From contig JAETON010000024.1 in assembly GCA_021771695.1 (NCBI GenBank), forward strand, positions 1-49,740: a stretch of 49,740 bases of DNA, read 5' to 3'. The notes below the pieces were generated by a model. That model did not search any database. It was not told the DNA's origin and saw only the letters and a list, made by a program, of their open reading frames with translations. Shown one piece after another: positions 38,038 through 46,699 of the stretch. Each line of letters starts with the position of its first letter. Within the stretch, counting starts at the first letter, position 1. The translations under genes and the position numbers were made by a program. This stretch comes from Lachnospiraceae bacterium (GTDB taxonomy: Bacteria > Bacillota > Clostridia > Lachnospirales > Lachnospiraceae).

Positions 38038-39375
38038 ATGAAAATATTATTTATATCATTGGGATGTGACAAAAATTTAGTAGACAGTGAGGTTATGCTA
38101 GGGCTTCTTACAAAAAATGGATATACATTAACAGATGATGAAACCCAGGCAGATGTGATTGTGATTAACACCTGTTGTTTTATTCATGATGCGAAAGAAG
38201 AGAGTATTCAAACGATTTTGGAAATGGCTCAATATAAAGAAGACAACTTAAAAGCTTTAGTTGTAACGGGATGTCTTGCAGAACGATATAAAGATGAAAT
38301 TTTAAAAGAAATTCCGGAGATTGATGCAGTTCTTGGAACAACCAGTTATGATTCGATTGTAGAAGCAGTCAATCAGGCACTGGAAGGGCAGGTATATGAG
38401 CATTATGAAAATATTGATTATCTTCCAGATAATTCTTCCATAGAACGTGTAGTGACTACAGGAAATCATATGGCGTATTTAAAGATTGCCGAGGGATGTG
38501 ATAAACGGTGCAGTTACTGTATTATTCCAAAAATACGTGGAAATTTCCGAAGTGTACCAATGGAGGAACTGCTTGAAGAAGCAAAACATTTGGCTAAAGA
38601 AGGTGTGAAGGAATTGGTACTGGTTGCCCAAGAAACTACCCTTTACGGGAAGGATTTCAGCGGAAAAAAAGAGCTGCCAAAACTTTTAAAAGAACTTTGT
38701 CAAATTGGCGGGATTGAATGGATTCGGCTGCTTTACTGCTATCCGGAAGAAATTAATGATGAATTAATCCAAGTAATGAAAACAGAAAAGAAAATTTGTC
38801 ACTATATTGATATGCCGATTCAGCATAGTGAAAATAGAATTCTTCAACGAATGGGAAGAAGAACTTCCAGAGAAGATTTAATAGAGGTTATCAAGAAACT
38901 GCGGGAAGAGATTCCAGATATTGCAATACGGACGACATTAATTACAGGTTTTCCGGGAGAAACCGAAGAAGACCATCAAGGTTTAATGGAGTTTGTAAAA
39001 CAATGCAGATTTGAGAGGCTGGGTGTGTTTACTTATTCACCAGAGGAAAATACTTTGGCTGCAGATTTTGAAGATCAGATTGATGAAGAGGTAAAAGAAG
39101 CACGCCGTGATGAAATTATGACATTACAGCAGGAAATTTCTTTTGAGCATACACAGGAATTGGTAGGAAGGGTAATTCGTGTGATGGTTGAAGGGTATTT
39201 GTACGAGGATGGCATTTATGTGGGCCGTTCTTATATGGATGCTCCAAAGGTAGATGGCTGTGTTTTTATAAATTCTCCAGAAGAACTAATGACAGGAGAT
39301 TTTGTATATGTTAGAATTACTCAAGGAAGAGAATATGATGTAATAGGAGAAGTAGAGTATGAATTTACCAAATAA
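38038..39375 (+). CDS. rimO: Ribosomal protein S12 methylthiotransferase
   Basis: This 445-residue radical SAM enzyme adds a methylthio group to an aspartate of ribosomal protein S12. The N-terminal MTTase domain begins ILFISLGCDKNLVDSE and contains the three cluster cysteines (including VINTCCFI and VTGCLAER). The radical SAM motif is C154-x3-C158-x2-C161 (CDKRCSYC). A TRAM domain follows at about 375-445. SLGCDKN(L)VDSE and KCDKRC-type features separate RimO from MiaB. ATG 38038 lies behind GGAG inside the folD end. The last 17 bases overlap pgsA. Confidence 0.95.
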   Translation: MKILFISLGCDKNLVDSEVMLGLLTKNGYTLTDDETQADVIVINTCCFIHDAKEESIQTILEMAQYKEDNLKALVVTGCLAERYKDEILKEIPEIDAVLGTTSYDSIVEAVNQALEGQVYEHYENIDYLPDNSSIERVVTTGNHMAYLKIAEGCDKRCSYCIIPKIRGNFRSVPMEELLEEAKHLAKEGVKELVLVAQETTLYGKDFSGKKELPKLLKELCQIGGIEWIRLLYCYPEEINDELIQVMKTEKKICHYIDMPIQHSENRILQRMGRRTSREDLIEVIKKLREEIPDIAIRTTLITGFPGETEEDHQGLMEFVKQCRFERLGVFTYSPEENTLAADFEDQIDEEVKEARRDEIMTLQQEISFEHTQELVGRVIRVMVEGYLYEDGIYVGRSYMDAPKVDGCVFINSPEELMTGDFVYVRITQGREYDVIGEVEYEFTK

Positions 39376-39901
39376 GCTAACAATATTAAGAGTACTAATG
39401 ATACCGGTCTTTCTGTTTTTCTTAATGACCGATGCAGCAGGAAGTAACAGCAAATGGATTGCAGTTGCAGTGTTTATTATTGCAAGTCTTACGGATTTTC
39501 TAGATGGACATATTGCAAGAAAATATAACCTTGTAACAAACTTTGGAAAATTTATGGATCCGCTGGCAGACAAATTATTGGTTTGTTCTGCAATGATTGC
39601 TTTAGTAGGCATGGATCGTTTATCAGCCTTAGTTGCAATTATTATTATTGCAAGAGAGTTTATCATCAGTGGTTTTCGATTGGTAGCCTCTGACAATGGA
39701 GTTGTTATTGCAGCAAGTTATTGGGGAAAATTTAAGACCAATTTCCAAATGTTTATGATTATTATGCTGATTATTGATCTTGGAACAAAGACAGCAGTTA
39801 TGATTGAGAATATTTTAATTGTCATTGCAGTGGCATTAACTATTATTTCTTTGATTGACTATTTAATGAAAAATAAACAAGTATTATCAGAAGGGAACTA
39901 A
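39359..39901 (+). CDS. pgsA: CDP-diacylglycerol-glycerol-3-phosphate 3-phosphatidyltransferase
   Basis: This 180-residue membrane enzyme makes phosphatidylglycerol phosphate, the first committed step to phosphatidylglycerol. The CDP-alcohol phosphotransferase motif is seen as SLTDFLDGHIARKYN...FGKFMDPLADK, with the expected aspartates (about 54-82). Four to six hydrophobic segments are present. It opens with NLPNKLTILRVLMIPVF, typical for PgsA. It overlaps the end of rimO, and cinA follows after 5 bases, so it belongs to a tightly packed operon. Confidence 0.95.
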   Translation: MNLPNKLTILRVLMIPVFLFFLMTDAAGSNSKWIAVAVFIIASLTDFLDGHIARKYNLVTNFGKFMDPLADKLLVCSAMIALVGMDRLSALVAIIIIAREFIISGFRLVASDNGVVIAASYWGKFKTNFQMFMIIMLIIDLGTKTAVMIENILIVIAVALTIISLIDYLMKNKQVLSEGN

Positions 39902-39906
39902 ATCAA

Positions 39907-41154
39907 ATGACAGCAGAAATTATTTGCGTAGGAACTGAAATTTTATTAGGAAATATCGTAAATACCAATGCTGCCTACTTATCAGAACGCTTAGCCGCTT
40001 TAGGGATAAGCGTTTTTTTTGAAACAACAGTAGGCGATAATCCACAAAGAGTAGAGGCTGTAATCAAACAGGGACTGGAAAGATCAGATATTTTGATTTT
40101 ATCCGGCGGACTTGGACCGACAAAAGATGATTTAACCAAAGAGATTGCAGCAAAAGCCTGCGGGCAGAAATTGGTAGAAGATGAAGAAGCATTAAGACGA
40201 TTGGAGACTTATTTTGCAAGCATCAAACGTCCAATGACGGAAAATAATCTGAAGCAGGCAATGGTGCCTGAAAATTGTACGGTGCTATATAATGAAAATG
40301 GTACAGCACCGGGAATGGTGATTCATGCAGAGGAAGGGAAGAAAGTTATTTTACTTCCGGGACCGCCAAGTGAGCTGCTCCCAATGTTTCAAAATCAAGT
40401 GGAACCTATTTTGCAGAAATTAGAACCGGGAATTTTGTATTCCAAAGTAGTAAAAATAGATTGTCTGGGAGAAAGTTATGTGGAAACAGAAATTTTGGAT
40501 TTAATTGAGAAGCAGAGCAATCCAACTGTAGCTCCATATGCGAAACTAGGTGAGGTTCATTTGAGAGTTACAGCGAAAGCAGATACTGAGGAAGAAGCAA
40601 AAGAGCTGGTAAAACCAATGGTAAGTGAGTTAAAAAAACGGTTTGGCCATAAAATTTATACCATCGAAGAAGATACAACATTAGAAGAAGTTTTAGTAAA
40701 AATGCTGGAACAGAGAAAATATACAATTACAGCAGCAGAATCCTGCACAGGGGGTATGTTTATGGGAAGACTGGTAAATGTGCCGGGAGCATCTGATGTT
40801 TTAAATGAGAGTTTTATCACTTATTCCAATGAAGCAAAAATGAAATATTTGGGTGTGAAAGAAGAAACTTTAAAAGCAGTTGGAGCGGTTTCAGAAGAAA
40901 CTGCCAGACAGATGGCAGAAGGTGCAGCAAAGGCGGCAAAAGCAAATGTCGGTGTAGGGATCACGGGACTGGCAGGGCCGGGCGGTGAAACACCAGAGAA
41001 AAAACCGGGATTGGTTTATATTGGAGTTTGCGTCAATGGAAAAACACAGGTAAATAAATATCAATTGAGGGGAAATCGTCAAAAAGTCCGGGAAGTTGCA
41101 GTCAGCCGTGCAATGACGATGGTCCGCCTTGCTTTAGAGGAATTTGCTAAATAA
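39907..41154 (+). CDS. cinA: CinA family protein (competence/damage-inducible)
   Basis: This 415-residue protein has an N-terminal molybdopterin-binding-like domain (about 1-170, with ILSGGLGPTKDDLTKE) and a C-terminal CinA amidase domain (about 255-415, with AAESCTGG). Family members have pyrophosphatase and, in some, nicotinamide-nucleotide amidase activity. In Firmicutes the gene is usually upstream of recA, as here. The start follows pgsA by 5 bases. The 120 bases after it contain SOS boxes and the recA promoter. Confidence 0.93.
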   Translation: MTAEIICVGTEILLGNIVNTNAAYLSERLAALGISVFFETTVGDNPQRVEAVIKQGLERSDILILSGGLGPTKDDLTKEIAAKACGQKLVEDEEALRRLETYFASIKRPMTENNLKQAMVPENCTVLYNENGTAPGMVIHAEEGKKVILLPGPPSELLPMFQNQVEPILQKLEPGILYSKVVKIDCLGESYVETEILDLIEKQSNPTVAPYAKLGEVHLRVTAKADTEEEAKELVKPMVSELKKRFGHKIYTIEEDTTLEEVLVKMLEQRKYTITAAESCTGGMFMGRLVNVPGASDVLNESFITYSNEAKMKYLGVKEETLKAVGAVSEETARQMAEGAAKAAKANVGVGITGLAGPGGETPEKKPGLVYIGVCVNGKTQVNKYQLRGNRQKVREVAVSRAMTMVRLALEEFAK

Positions 41155-41156
41155 AA

Positions 41157-41208
41157 CGAACAAATATTCGTACGAACACTTGTTTTTGTTTTCGGATTGT
41201 GCTATACT
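41157..41208 (+). promoter_or_regulatory. recA promoter with two LexA-type SOS boxes
   Basis: CGAACAAATATTCG at 41157-41170 and CGAACACTTGTTTT at 41173-41186 both resemble the Gram-positive LexA box (CGAAC-N4-GTTCG). The second overlaps the -35 TTGTTT at 41180-41185, and the -10 TATACT is at 41203-41208 with 17-base spacing. LexA bound here would block RNA polymerase directly. Confidence 0.75.
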
Positions 41209-41274
41209 AAATGCCATAAGAAAATCGGAAATAAGATAGAGGATAAATATCTGTAATAAAGGAGAAACAAATTT

Positions 41275-42333
41275 ATGAAGCAGGACGAGAAATTAAAGGC
41301 TTTGGATGCCGCTTTAGTAAAAATCGAGAAAGACTACGGAAAAGGTTCGATTATGAAGCTTGGTGAATATCAGGCAGACCGTACCATTGAAGTTACGCCA
41401 ACAGGGTCAATCAGTTTGGATATTGCACTTGGTGTCGGCGGAATTCCCAAAGGACGTATTATCGAAGTATATGGTCCGGAATCCAGTGGTAAAACAACTG
41501 TGGCACTTCATATGGTTGCAGAAGTACAAAAAAGAGGCGGGATTGCAGGATTTATTGATGCAGAACATGCCTTAGATCCGGTATATGCAAAAAACATTGG
41601 AGTAGATATTGATAATCTCTATATTTCTCAGCCGGATACAGGAGAACAGGGACTGGAAATTACAGAAACGATGGTTCGTTCCGGAGCTGTAGATATTATC
41701 ATTGTGGACTCCGTAGCAGCATTAGTGCCAAAAGCCGAGATTGATGGAGACATGGGAGATTCCCATGTTGGACTGCAGGCTCGTCTGATGTCACAGGCAC
41801 TTCGTAAGCTGACTGGAGTTGTCAGCAAATTTAATTGTACAGTTATTTTTATTAATCAGCTTCGTGAAAAAGTTGGTGTGATGTTTGGGAATCCTGAGAC
41901 GACTACAGGAGGCCGTGCATTAAAGTTTTATTCTTCCATCCGTTTGGATGTTCGAAGAATTGAAACATTAAAACAGGCCGGTGAGATGATTGGAAACCGC
42001 ACTCGTATCAAAGTAGTTAAGAATAAGGTGGCACCGCCATTTAAACAGGCTGAATTTGACATTATGTTCGGAAAGGGAATTAGTAAATTTGGTGATTTGC
42101 TGGATTTAGCTGCTGGAGCAGATATTATCCATAAGAGTGGTGCATGGTATGCTTATAATAATGAAAAGATTGGGCAGGGACGGGAAAATGCCAAGAAATA
42201 TTTGGAAGAACATCCGGATGTAACAGAAGCTGTAGAGCATGGAGTCCGTGTTCACTATGGTTTGATTGAAGAAGATGACAAGCCGGGGGCAGAAACAGAA
42301 GAAAAAACTGCAAAGAAAAAGGCTGAGAAATAA
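41275..42333 (+). CDS. recA: Recombinase RecA
   Basis: This 352-residue protein forms filaments on single-stranded DNA, drives homologous strand exchange and triggers LexA self-cleavage. Walker A is at 67-75 (GPESSGKTT). Walker B is [17 protein letters not shown]1 and L2 loop regions follow ([37 protein letters not shown]). The C-terminal tail is acidic then basic. The ATG follows AAAGGAG. Regulation by LexA is indicated by the upstream boxes. recX overlaps its stop by one base. Confidence 0.98.
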   Translation: MKQDEKLKALDAALVKIEKDYGKGSIMKLGEYQADRTIEVTPTGSISLDIALGVGGIPKGRIIEVYGPESSGKTTVALHMVAEVQKRGGIAGFIDAEHALDPVYAKNIGVDIDNLYISQPDTGEQGLEITETMVRSGAVDIIIVDSVAALVPKAEIDGDMGDSHVGLQARLMSQALRKLTGVVSKFNCTVIFINQLREKVGVMFGNPETTTGGRALKFYSSIRLDVRRIETLKQAGEMIGNRTRIKVVKNKVAPPFKQAEFDIMFGKGISKFGDLLDLAAGADIIHKSGAWYAYNNEKIGQGRENAKKYLEEHPDVTEAVEHGVRVHYGLIEEDDKPGAETEEKTAKKKAEK

Positions 42334-42932
42334 TGATTGTCACCAGATTAGAAAGTGTAGGGAAAAAGCAGGTTAGAATCTTTTTTGATGAAGAAAGGTA
42401 CTGCCTGCTTTATCTGAATGAAATTAGACGATTAGGATGGAAAGAAGAACAAGAGATTTTTCAAGATGATTTTCAAGAATTGAATGAGATACTTCTGCAC
42501 AGAGCAAAATTAAAAGCAATGTCTTTGTTAAAATATAAAGACCGGACAAAAAGGGAATTGACGGATCGTCTGCTGCGTTTGGAATTTCCGGAATTTATTG
42601 TAGATGGAGCTGTTTCCTATGTAGAGTCTTATGGATATATTAATGATGAAGAATATGTACGTCGTTATATGGAATATCGGGCTGCTTCCAAAAGCCGTCT
42701 GCAAATTCGTCAGGAATTGATGCAGAAAGGGATACCTTCAGAGTTAACAGAAAAGTTATGGGATGAATATGAATACCAAGAAGAGGATATACTAGAAGAG
42801 CAGATGAAAAAACGTATTCGTCAGAAAGGTTCGATTACAGAGGATAATTTTCAGAAAAATTATGCATATTTTGCAAGAAAGGGATTTTCTTCCAATCAAA
42901 TCCTGCAATTATTAAAAAAATATAAAAAATAA
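42333..42932 (+). CDS. recX: Regulatory protein RecX
   Basis: This 199-residue, helix-rich, basic protein has the three-helix repeats of RecX (for example LLKYKDRTKRELTDRLLR, then YVRRYMEYRAASKSRLQIRQ). RecX caps or modulates RecA filaments. The ATG uses the last A of the recA stop (TAATG arrangement), so the two are translationally coupled. Length fits Firmicutes RecX. No strong terminator is evident in the 101 bases that follow. Confidence 0.92.
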   Translation: MIVTRLESVGKKQVRIFFDEERYCLLYLNEIRRLGWKEEQEIFQDDFQELNEILLHRAKLKAMSLLKYKDRTKRELTDRLLRLEFPEFIVDGAVSYVESYGYINDEEYVRRYMEYRAASKSRLQIRQELMQKGIPSELTEKLWDEYEYQEEDILEEQMKKRIRQKGSITEDNFQKNYAYFARKGFSSNQILQLLKKYKK

Positions 42933-43033
42933 GGTTTTTCATTGAATATTATCAGGAACCTATATATAATCATCATAAAGGGCACAACCTAACTATTAAT
43001 GAATCATATCGTGCATAAGGAGTATTTATTTAT

Positions 43034-43627
43034 ATGAGAAAGAAATCACATATTTCGCTGGCTGGACAGATTATGAACTCACTGGAATTAGAAGATGTAT
43101 TTGACTATAAACTTCCGTTTTATGTTGGAAGTATCTGGCCGGATTGCAGACCTTCTTTTGTGACGACACCTCATCAGTTTGACATCACATATCATGATAT
43201 TGAGAAAAAATTATCTCAGTTTGTGGCCAATTACAATCCGGAAACAGGGATGAACATGCGCCATTGTGCAAAGCTGGGTGTGATTATTCATTATATTGCA
43301 GATTATTTTACATTTCCACATAATAATCATTATGAAGGAAATGTAAAGGATCATTGTTATTATGAAAGAGATTTAAAATATGGAATGAGAGAATTTTTGG
43401 CAACAGAGGAAGCTGATATGGTAAAAGAACAGGTTGCAGTTTATGATTCTGTGGAAGATCTTTCATCTTATATTCAAAGTATCCATAACAGCTATATGAA
43501 ATTGAAACATACTGTAGAAGAAGATATTCGTTATATTGTACATGTTTGTACAACTGTTGTAAAAAGTGTATTGAATATGGTCAGCAGAGCATTTTGTCCA
43601 ACGGCTGTAAATATTCAGTATATCTAA
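43034..43627 (+). CDS. Zinc-dependent phospholipase C family protein
   Basis: This 197-residue protein resembles the short clostridial relatives of zinc-dependent phospholipase C. It opens MRKKSHISLAGQIM and has a histidine-rich core (HCAKLGVIIHYIADYFTFPHNNHY) whose HxxxD and nearby histidines could bind metal. Unlike secreted Clostridium phospholipases it has no signal peptide and no C-terminal C2-like domain. A cytosolic or peripheral role is likely; the substrate is unknown. AAGGAG precedes the ATG, and a strong terminator follows at 43641. Confidence 0.75.
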   Translation: MRKKSHISLAGQIMNSLELEDVFDYKLPFYVGSIWPDCRPSFVTTPHQFDITYHDIEKKLSQFVANYNPETGMNMRHCAKLGVIIHYIADYFTFPHNNHYEGNVKDHCYYERDLKYGMREFLATEEADMVKEQVAVYDSVEDLSSYIQSIHNSYMKLKHTVEEDIRYIVHVCTTVVKSVLNMVSRAFCPTAVNIQYI

Positions 43628-43640
43628 AGATGAAGAGTAT

Positions 43641-43678
43641 AAAAGGGAATGTAAGTTGGTTGTTACATTCCCTTTTTT
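43641..43678 (+). terminator. Terminator after the phospholipase C-like gene
   Basis: GGGAATGTAA at 43645-43654 pairs perfectly with TTACATTCCC at 43663-43672. Flanking A4 and T6 runs extend the stem. The group II intron begins about 20 bases downstream. Confidence 0.88.
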
Positions 43679-43698
43679 GTAGTATGACGGGCATGCCC

Positions 43699-45097
43699 GT
43701 GTTCTGTGGTGAAAGTTCACTTAGGCGTAGCTACCAACGAACTTTATAGCGACTCCCAAGGTTTGCATCGTGAGGTGCAGGCGAGAAGAAGAGATAGCAA
43801 AATCGTAACCCTACGGACAGAAACCCGATAATAAGGCGTTCATGGAGGGTAAGTTGACTACAGACAACGAAGCCCTAAAGGTAGCCGTAACCCATGGGCG
43901 TAAATTGGGAGAGTAGACGAGGAAAGAACACGGACTTATCCCGTGAGGTCTTACGAACGTAAGGATTAGTTGAATTATCCTGCCTGCGGTTGAAAACGAT
44001 TTATCGTGAGAAGTCAGCAGAAGCCATAGTAGGTGTAAGCCGAAGGGCTGAACAATGTAACCGTGCAGACGAATGTATGTACCTGTGAATATCTGACAAG
44101 CGGATGTAGGCGAAACGTATATGAACCGTAAACGCATAACATAAGAGGAATCGCGGGGAGCGGAAAGGAGCGAAGCACACAAAGTATGTCAGAGTTGTTG
44201 GAAAAGATACTGGACAAAATCATCATTAATGATGGAGATACGGAATCGCTGATACGGAAATATCTGAAAGCAGGCGTGATGACAGAGGGTAGATACGAAA
44301 GAACAGACAGGGAAATTCCTCAGGGAGGAAGCCTGTCACCGCTGCTATCCAATGTCATGCTGAATGAACTGGACAAGGAGTTGGAAAAACGGGGACTACG
44401 ATTTATCCGCTATGCAGACGATTGTGTGATAGCAGTCAAAAGCGAAGCGAGTGCCAAACGAGTAATGTATTCGATAACAGACTGGATAGAAAGAAAGCTG
44501 GGACTGAAAGTAAATGCGGAAAAGACACACATAACAAGACCACGGAAGCTCAAATATCTTGGCTTTGGTTTTTGGAAAGAGCCAAGAAGCAAAGAGTGGA
44601 AGTGCAGACCACATAAGGATTCCGTACAGAAATTCAAACGAACATTAAAGAAGCTGACGAACAGAAGCCAGTCAATGACATTTGTGCCAAGGATACAACA
44701 GCTAAATTGGGCAGTAAGAGGGTGGATAAATTACTTTGCATTAGGTTCGATGAAGAAGGCAATGAGAGACATAGACGCACATTTGCGTACAAGACTGCGT
44801 GTAATCATCTGGAAACAATGGAAAGTACCTAAGAAGCGACAATGGGGATTGCAGAGACTTGGCATAGGAAAAGACCTGGCAAGGCTGACAGCATACTGTG
44901 GCGACCGCTATCAATGGGTAGTGACGAAGACGTGTGTTGTCAGGGCAATCTCAAAAGAAAAGCTGCCACAGGCGGGGCTTGTGAGTTGTTATGATTATTA
45001 TATGGAACGTCATGCTTTGAAGTTATGTTGAACCGCCGTATGCCGAACGGCACGTACTGGTGGTGTGAGAGGGGAGAGAAAATCTCCCCTACTCGAT
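43699..45097 (+). mobile_element. Group II intron (reduced, about 1.4 kb)
   Basis: The 5' part to about 44185 is a non-coding ribozyme-like region, followed by a reverse-transcriptase/maturase ORF inside domain IV. Domain V is at about 45031-45065, with a 5' ACCGCC paired to GGTGGT and a TGCC-GAAC-GGCA tip. Domain VI is 45067-45094: GAG/CTC and an eight-base stem (45070-45077/45083-45090) with a bulged branch-point A at 45091. The 3' end falls after AT at 45097, fitting the AY consensus. The 5' end is less certain; GTGTT at 43699 is closest to GTGYG. The element follows a terminator hairpin. Confidence 0.8.
44186..45031 (+). CDS. Group II intron reverse transcriptase/maturase, N-terminal RT region deleted
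   Basis: This 281-residue protein starts MSELLEKILDK, the usual N terminus of these proteins, but then jumps directly to INDGDTESLIRKYLKAGVM, which normally follows about 150 residues later. RT blocks 0 to 3 or 4 are therefore missing in frame, including the first catalytic aspartate. The block with RYADD (about 75-79), the thumb, the maturase X domain (LNWAVRGWINYFALGSM) and the C-terminal part to ALKLC remain. Reverse transcription should be impossible; some RNA-binding or maturase role could remain. The stop lies at the edge of domain V. Base composition is higher in GC than the surrounding core genes. Confidence 0.85.
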   Translation: MSELLEKILDKIIINDGDTESLIRKYLKAGVMTEGRYERTDREIPQGGSLSPLLSNVMLNELDKELEKRGLRFIRYADDCVIAVKSEASAKRVMYSITDWIERKLGLKVNAEKTHITRPRKLKYLGFGFWKEPRSKEWKCRPHKDSVQKFKRTLKKLTNRSQSMTFVPRIQQLNWAVRGWINYFALGSMKKAMRDIDAHLRTRLRVIIWKQWKVPKKRQWGLQRLGIGKDLARLTAYCGDRYQWVVTKTCVVRAISKEKLPQAGLVSCYDYYMERHALKLC

Positions 45098-45219
45098 TGG
45101 ACATAAGAATAAATCACCTGCATAGCAGACAATGTCGTCAACCTAAGAGCATCTGCTTCTTAAAAAAGCTGAATTACAATAACGCTTCACTGTTAACTTT
45201 ATCATAATTGCATTATAAA
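45098..45219 (+). other. Exon-side sequence after the intron, no assignable gene
   Basis: From 45098 to 45207 one frame stays open (ending LKKLNYNNASLLTLS) but it has no start or ribosome site of its own. It could be the 3' end of a gene interrupted before or by the intron. I do not recognise it. Confidence 0.25.
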
Positions 45220-45255
45220 CAAGCCTGTTGCTTTTTTGAAACAGGCTTGCTTTTG
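45220..45255 (+). terminator. Terminator downstream of the intron
   Basis: CAAGCCTGTT at 45220-45229 pairs perfectly with AACAGGCTTG at 45240-45249, loop ten bases, followed by CTTTT. Confidence 0.7.
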
Positions 45256-45312
45256 CAGGCAGGTATGATAGAATGGGAATTGTCGATGAAGTGAAAATTT
45301 GGGGAATATAAT

Positions 45313-45495
45313 ATGAAGAAATACATAATTTTACTGTTGACTGGAGTGGGGATTATTTCCACAGGTGTGGCTATTGGTGCTGCTATGTGGATAACAAGAA
45401 AGAAGCCTGTTTCCGTTGCTATTATCGGAGGTGCTGATGGACCTACCAGCATATTTTTGGCGGGGAAGATAGGGAGAAAAAAGAAGAGGAGATAG
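45313..45495 (+). CDS. Small membrane protein with a GGADGPT motif (decarboxylase beta-subunit-like fragment)
   Basis: This 60-residue protein has one hydrophobic segment (about 4-27), a short basic stretch (TRKK), then VAIIGGADGPTSIFLAGK, and a very basic end (KIGRKKKRR). The GGADGPTSIF sequence is the conserved motif of the beta subunit of sodium-pumping decarboxylases (OadB/GcdB), but those are about 370-residue proteins. Small stand-alone proteins with this motif occur in Clostridia and are often annotated by that motif only. It may be a true small gene and not a remnant, because the membrane segment before the motif does not look like OadB. The ribosome site is poor (GGGGAATATA). Confidence 0.6.
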   Translation: MKKYIILLLTGVGIISTGVAIGAAMWITRKKPVSVAIIGGADGPTSIFLAGKIGRKKKRR

Positions 45496-45509
45496 GTAGG
45501 TATCGGAAT

Positions 45510-45614
45510 ATGAACAATGATTTAGAGCGATTTTTAATCGCACAGCAGACCTATTACCGGACAACCCTGCGGGAAATAAAGTCCGGGCAGAAGAAGCGGC
45601 TGGATGTGGTTTAA
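45510..45614 (+). pseudogene. DUF1810 family protein, N-terminal remnant
   Basis: ATG 45510 gives MNNDLERFLIAQQTYYRTTL and continues to GQKKR, the characteristic start of DUF1810 proteins. The family continues with (H)WMWF; here WMWF is encoded one base out of frame (45601-45612), after which sequence similarity ends. So a frameshift plus truncation removed about 110 of 140 residues. There is only a weak ribosome site. The remnant abuts the DUF3795 gene. Confidence 0.65.
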
Positions 45615-45638
45615 AATTTGAGATTTGGGGTACAGCAT

Positions 45639-46187
45639 ATGAAAGGGTTTCATAGGGACAATCTGCTATTTTCTCTTTGTGGCTTGAATTGCGGATTATG
45701 TCCTATGCACTTAAATAAATATGGTCCCGGCTGTGGTGGCGGAGAGGGAAATCAATCCTGCAAAATTGCAAAGTGTAGTTTAGAGCATGACGGTGTGGAA
45801 TATTGTTTCCAGTGCAGTAAGTACCCTTGTGAGAAGTACAGTCATATAGATGATTTTGATTCATTCATTACACACCGTAATCAAAGAGCTGATTTGAAAA
45901 AAGCAAAAGAGACAGGGATAGAAGCATACAATGCAGAGCAGGTAGAAAAGACGAAAATATTGGATTTCCTGTTAGCCAACTATAACGATGGCAGGAAAAA
46001 GAATCTTTTTTGTGTGGCGGTAAATCTTTTGAAAATGCAGGAGATAAATGAGATACTTATGCAAATTGAGAGCAATTCGGAACTGGAAAGGTTTACATCT
46101 AAAGAAAAAAGTTCTTATGTTGCAGGTTTGTTTCAAAATGCAGCAAAGCAAAAGCATATCGAACTAAAGCTCCGCAAGAAAAAATAA
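45639..46187 (+). CDS. DUF3795 domain protein, cysteine-rich
   Basis: This protein has about 182 residues. A cysteine-rich N-terminal part (CGLNCGLCPMH, then GCGGGEGNQSCKIAKC and YCFQCSKYPCEKY) is the pattern of DUF3795, probably binding zinc or an Fe-S cluster. A helical, charged C-terminal region follows (about 75-182) that is longer than in minimal family members. I prefer ATG 45639 over a TTG at 45618. The function is unknown. A second, shorter DUF3795 gene lies 740 bases downstream, with a VOC gene between. Confidence 0.8.
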   Translation: MKGFHRDNLLFSLCGLNCGLCPMHLNKYGPGCGGGEGNQSCKIAKCSLEHDGVEYCFQCSKYPCEKYSHIDDFDSFITHRNQRADLKKAKETGIEAYNAEQVEKTKILDFLLANYNDGRKKNLFCVAVNLLKMQEINEILMQIESNSELERFTSKEKSSYVAGLFQNAAKQKHIELKLRKKK

Positions 46188-46210
46188 TTTCGCAAGGAGG
46201 GAAAATTTGC

Positions 46211-46675
46211 ATGAAATACAATTGTGCGGTTATATCGGTAGCGGACATCAATGCTGCAAGAAAGTTTTATGAGGATTTATTTGGGTTGGAAGTATTTCAG
46301 GATTATGGGATAAACATAGCTTTTACCTGTGGATTAGCTTTACAGCAAGATTTTGATTGGCTTGTTCATTTACCAAAAGAAAATGTATTGACAAAATCTA
46401 ATAATATGGAGCTGTGCTTTGAGGAACAGGACTTTGACGGCTTCTTAAACAAACTGAAAAAGTACCCCAATATTGAGTGCTTGGGAGAAGTGATCGAGCA
46501 TAGTTGGGGGCAGCGTGTCATTCGATTTTATGATTTAGACGGACATATCATAGAAGTTGGCGAGGATATGAAAATGGTTATAAAGCGTTTTCTTGCTTCT
46601 GGTATGACTATGGAAGAAGTGTCCGTAAAAATGGATGTTTCTATTGAGGATTTAACGAAACTGCTGAATAGTTAA
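46211..46675 (+). CDS. VOC (glyoxalase/bleomycin-resistance) family protein
   Basis: This 154-residue protein has the paired beta-alpha-beta fold of the vicinal oxygen chelate superfamily. Near the start is VADINAARKFYEDLFGLEVF, and late in the domain FYDLDGHIIEVGEDM, whose glutamate is a usual metal ligand. A C-terminal extension (about 125-154) looks like a small helical hairpin. Members include glyoxalases and antibiotic-binding proteins; nothing here fixes a substrate. It follows DUF3795 by 23 bases with AAGGAGG, so the two are co-transcribed. Confidence 0.85.
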   Translation: MKYNCAVISVADINAARKFYEDLFGLEVFQDYGINIAFTCGLALQQDFDWLVHLPKENVLTKSNNMELCFEEQDFDGFLNKLKKYPNIECLGEVIEHSWGQRVIRFYDLDGHIIEVGEDMKMVIKRFLASGMTMEEVSVKMDVSIEDLTKLLNS

Positions 46676-46699
46676 ATAAGAATTTACGGCGGGGATACA

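Noticed and set aside
45025-45207. 60-residue ORF across the intron 3' end
   Set aside because: Its first part lies in intron domains V and VI, so it is ribozyme sequence, not protein. Only the part after 45098 could be an old coding end.
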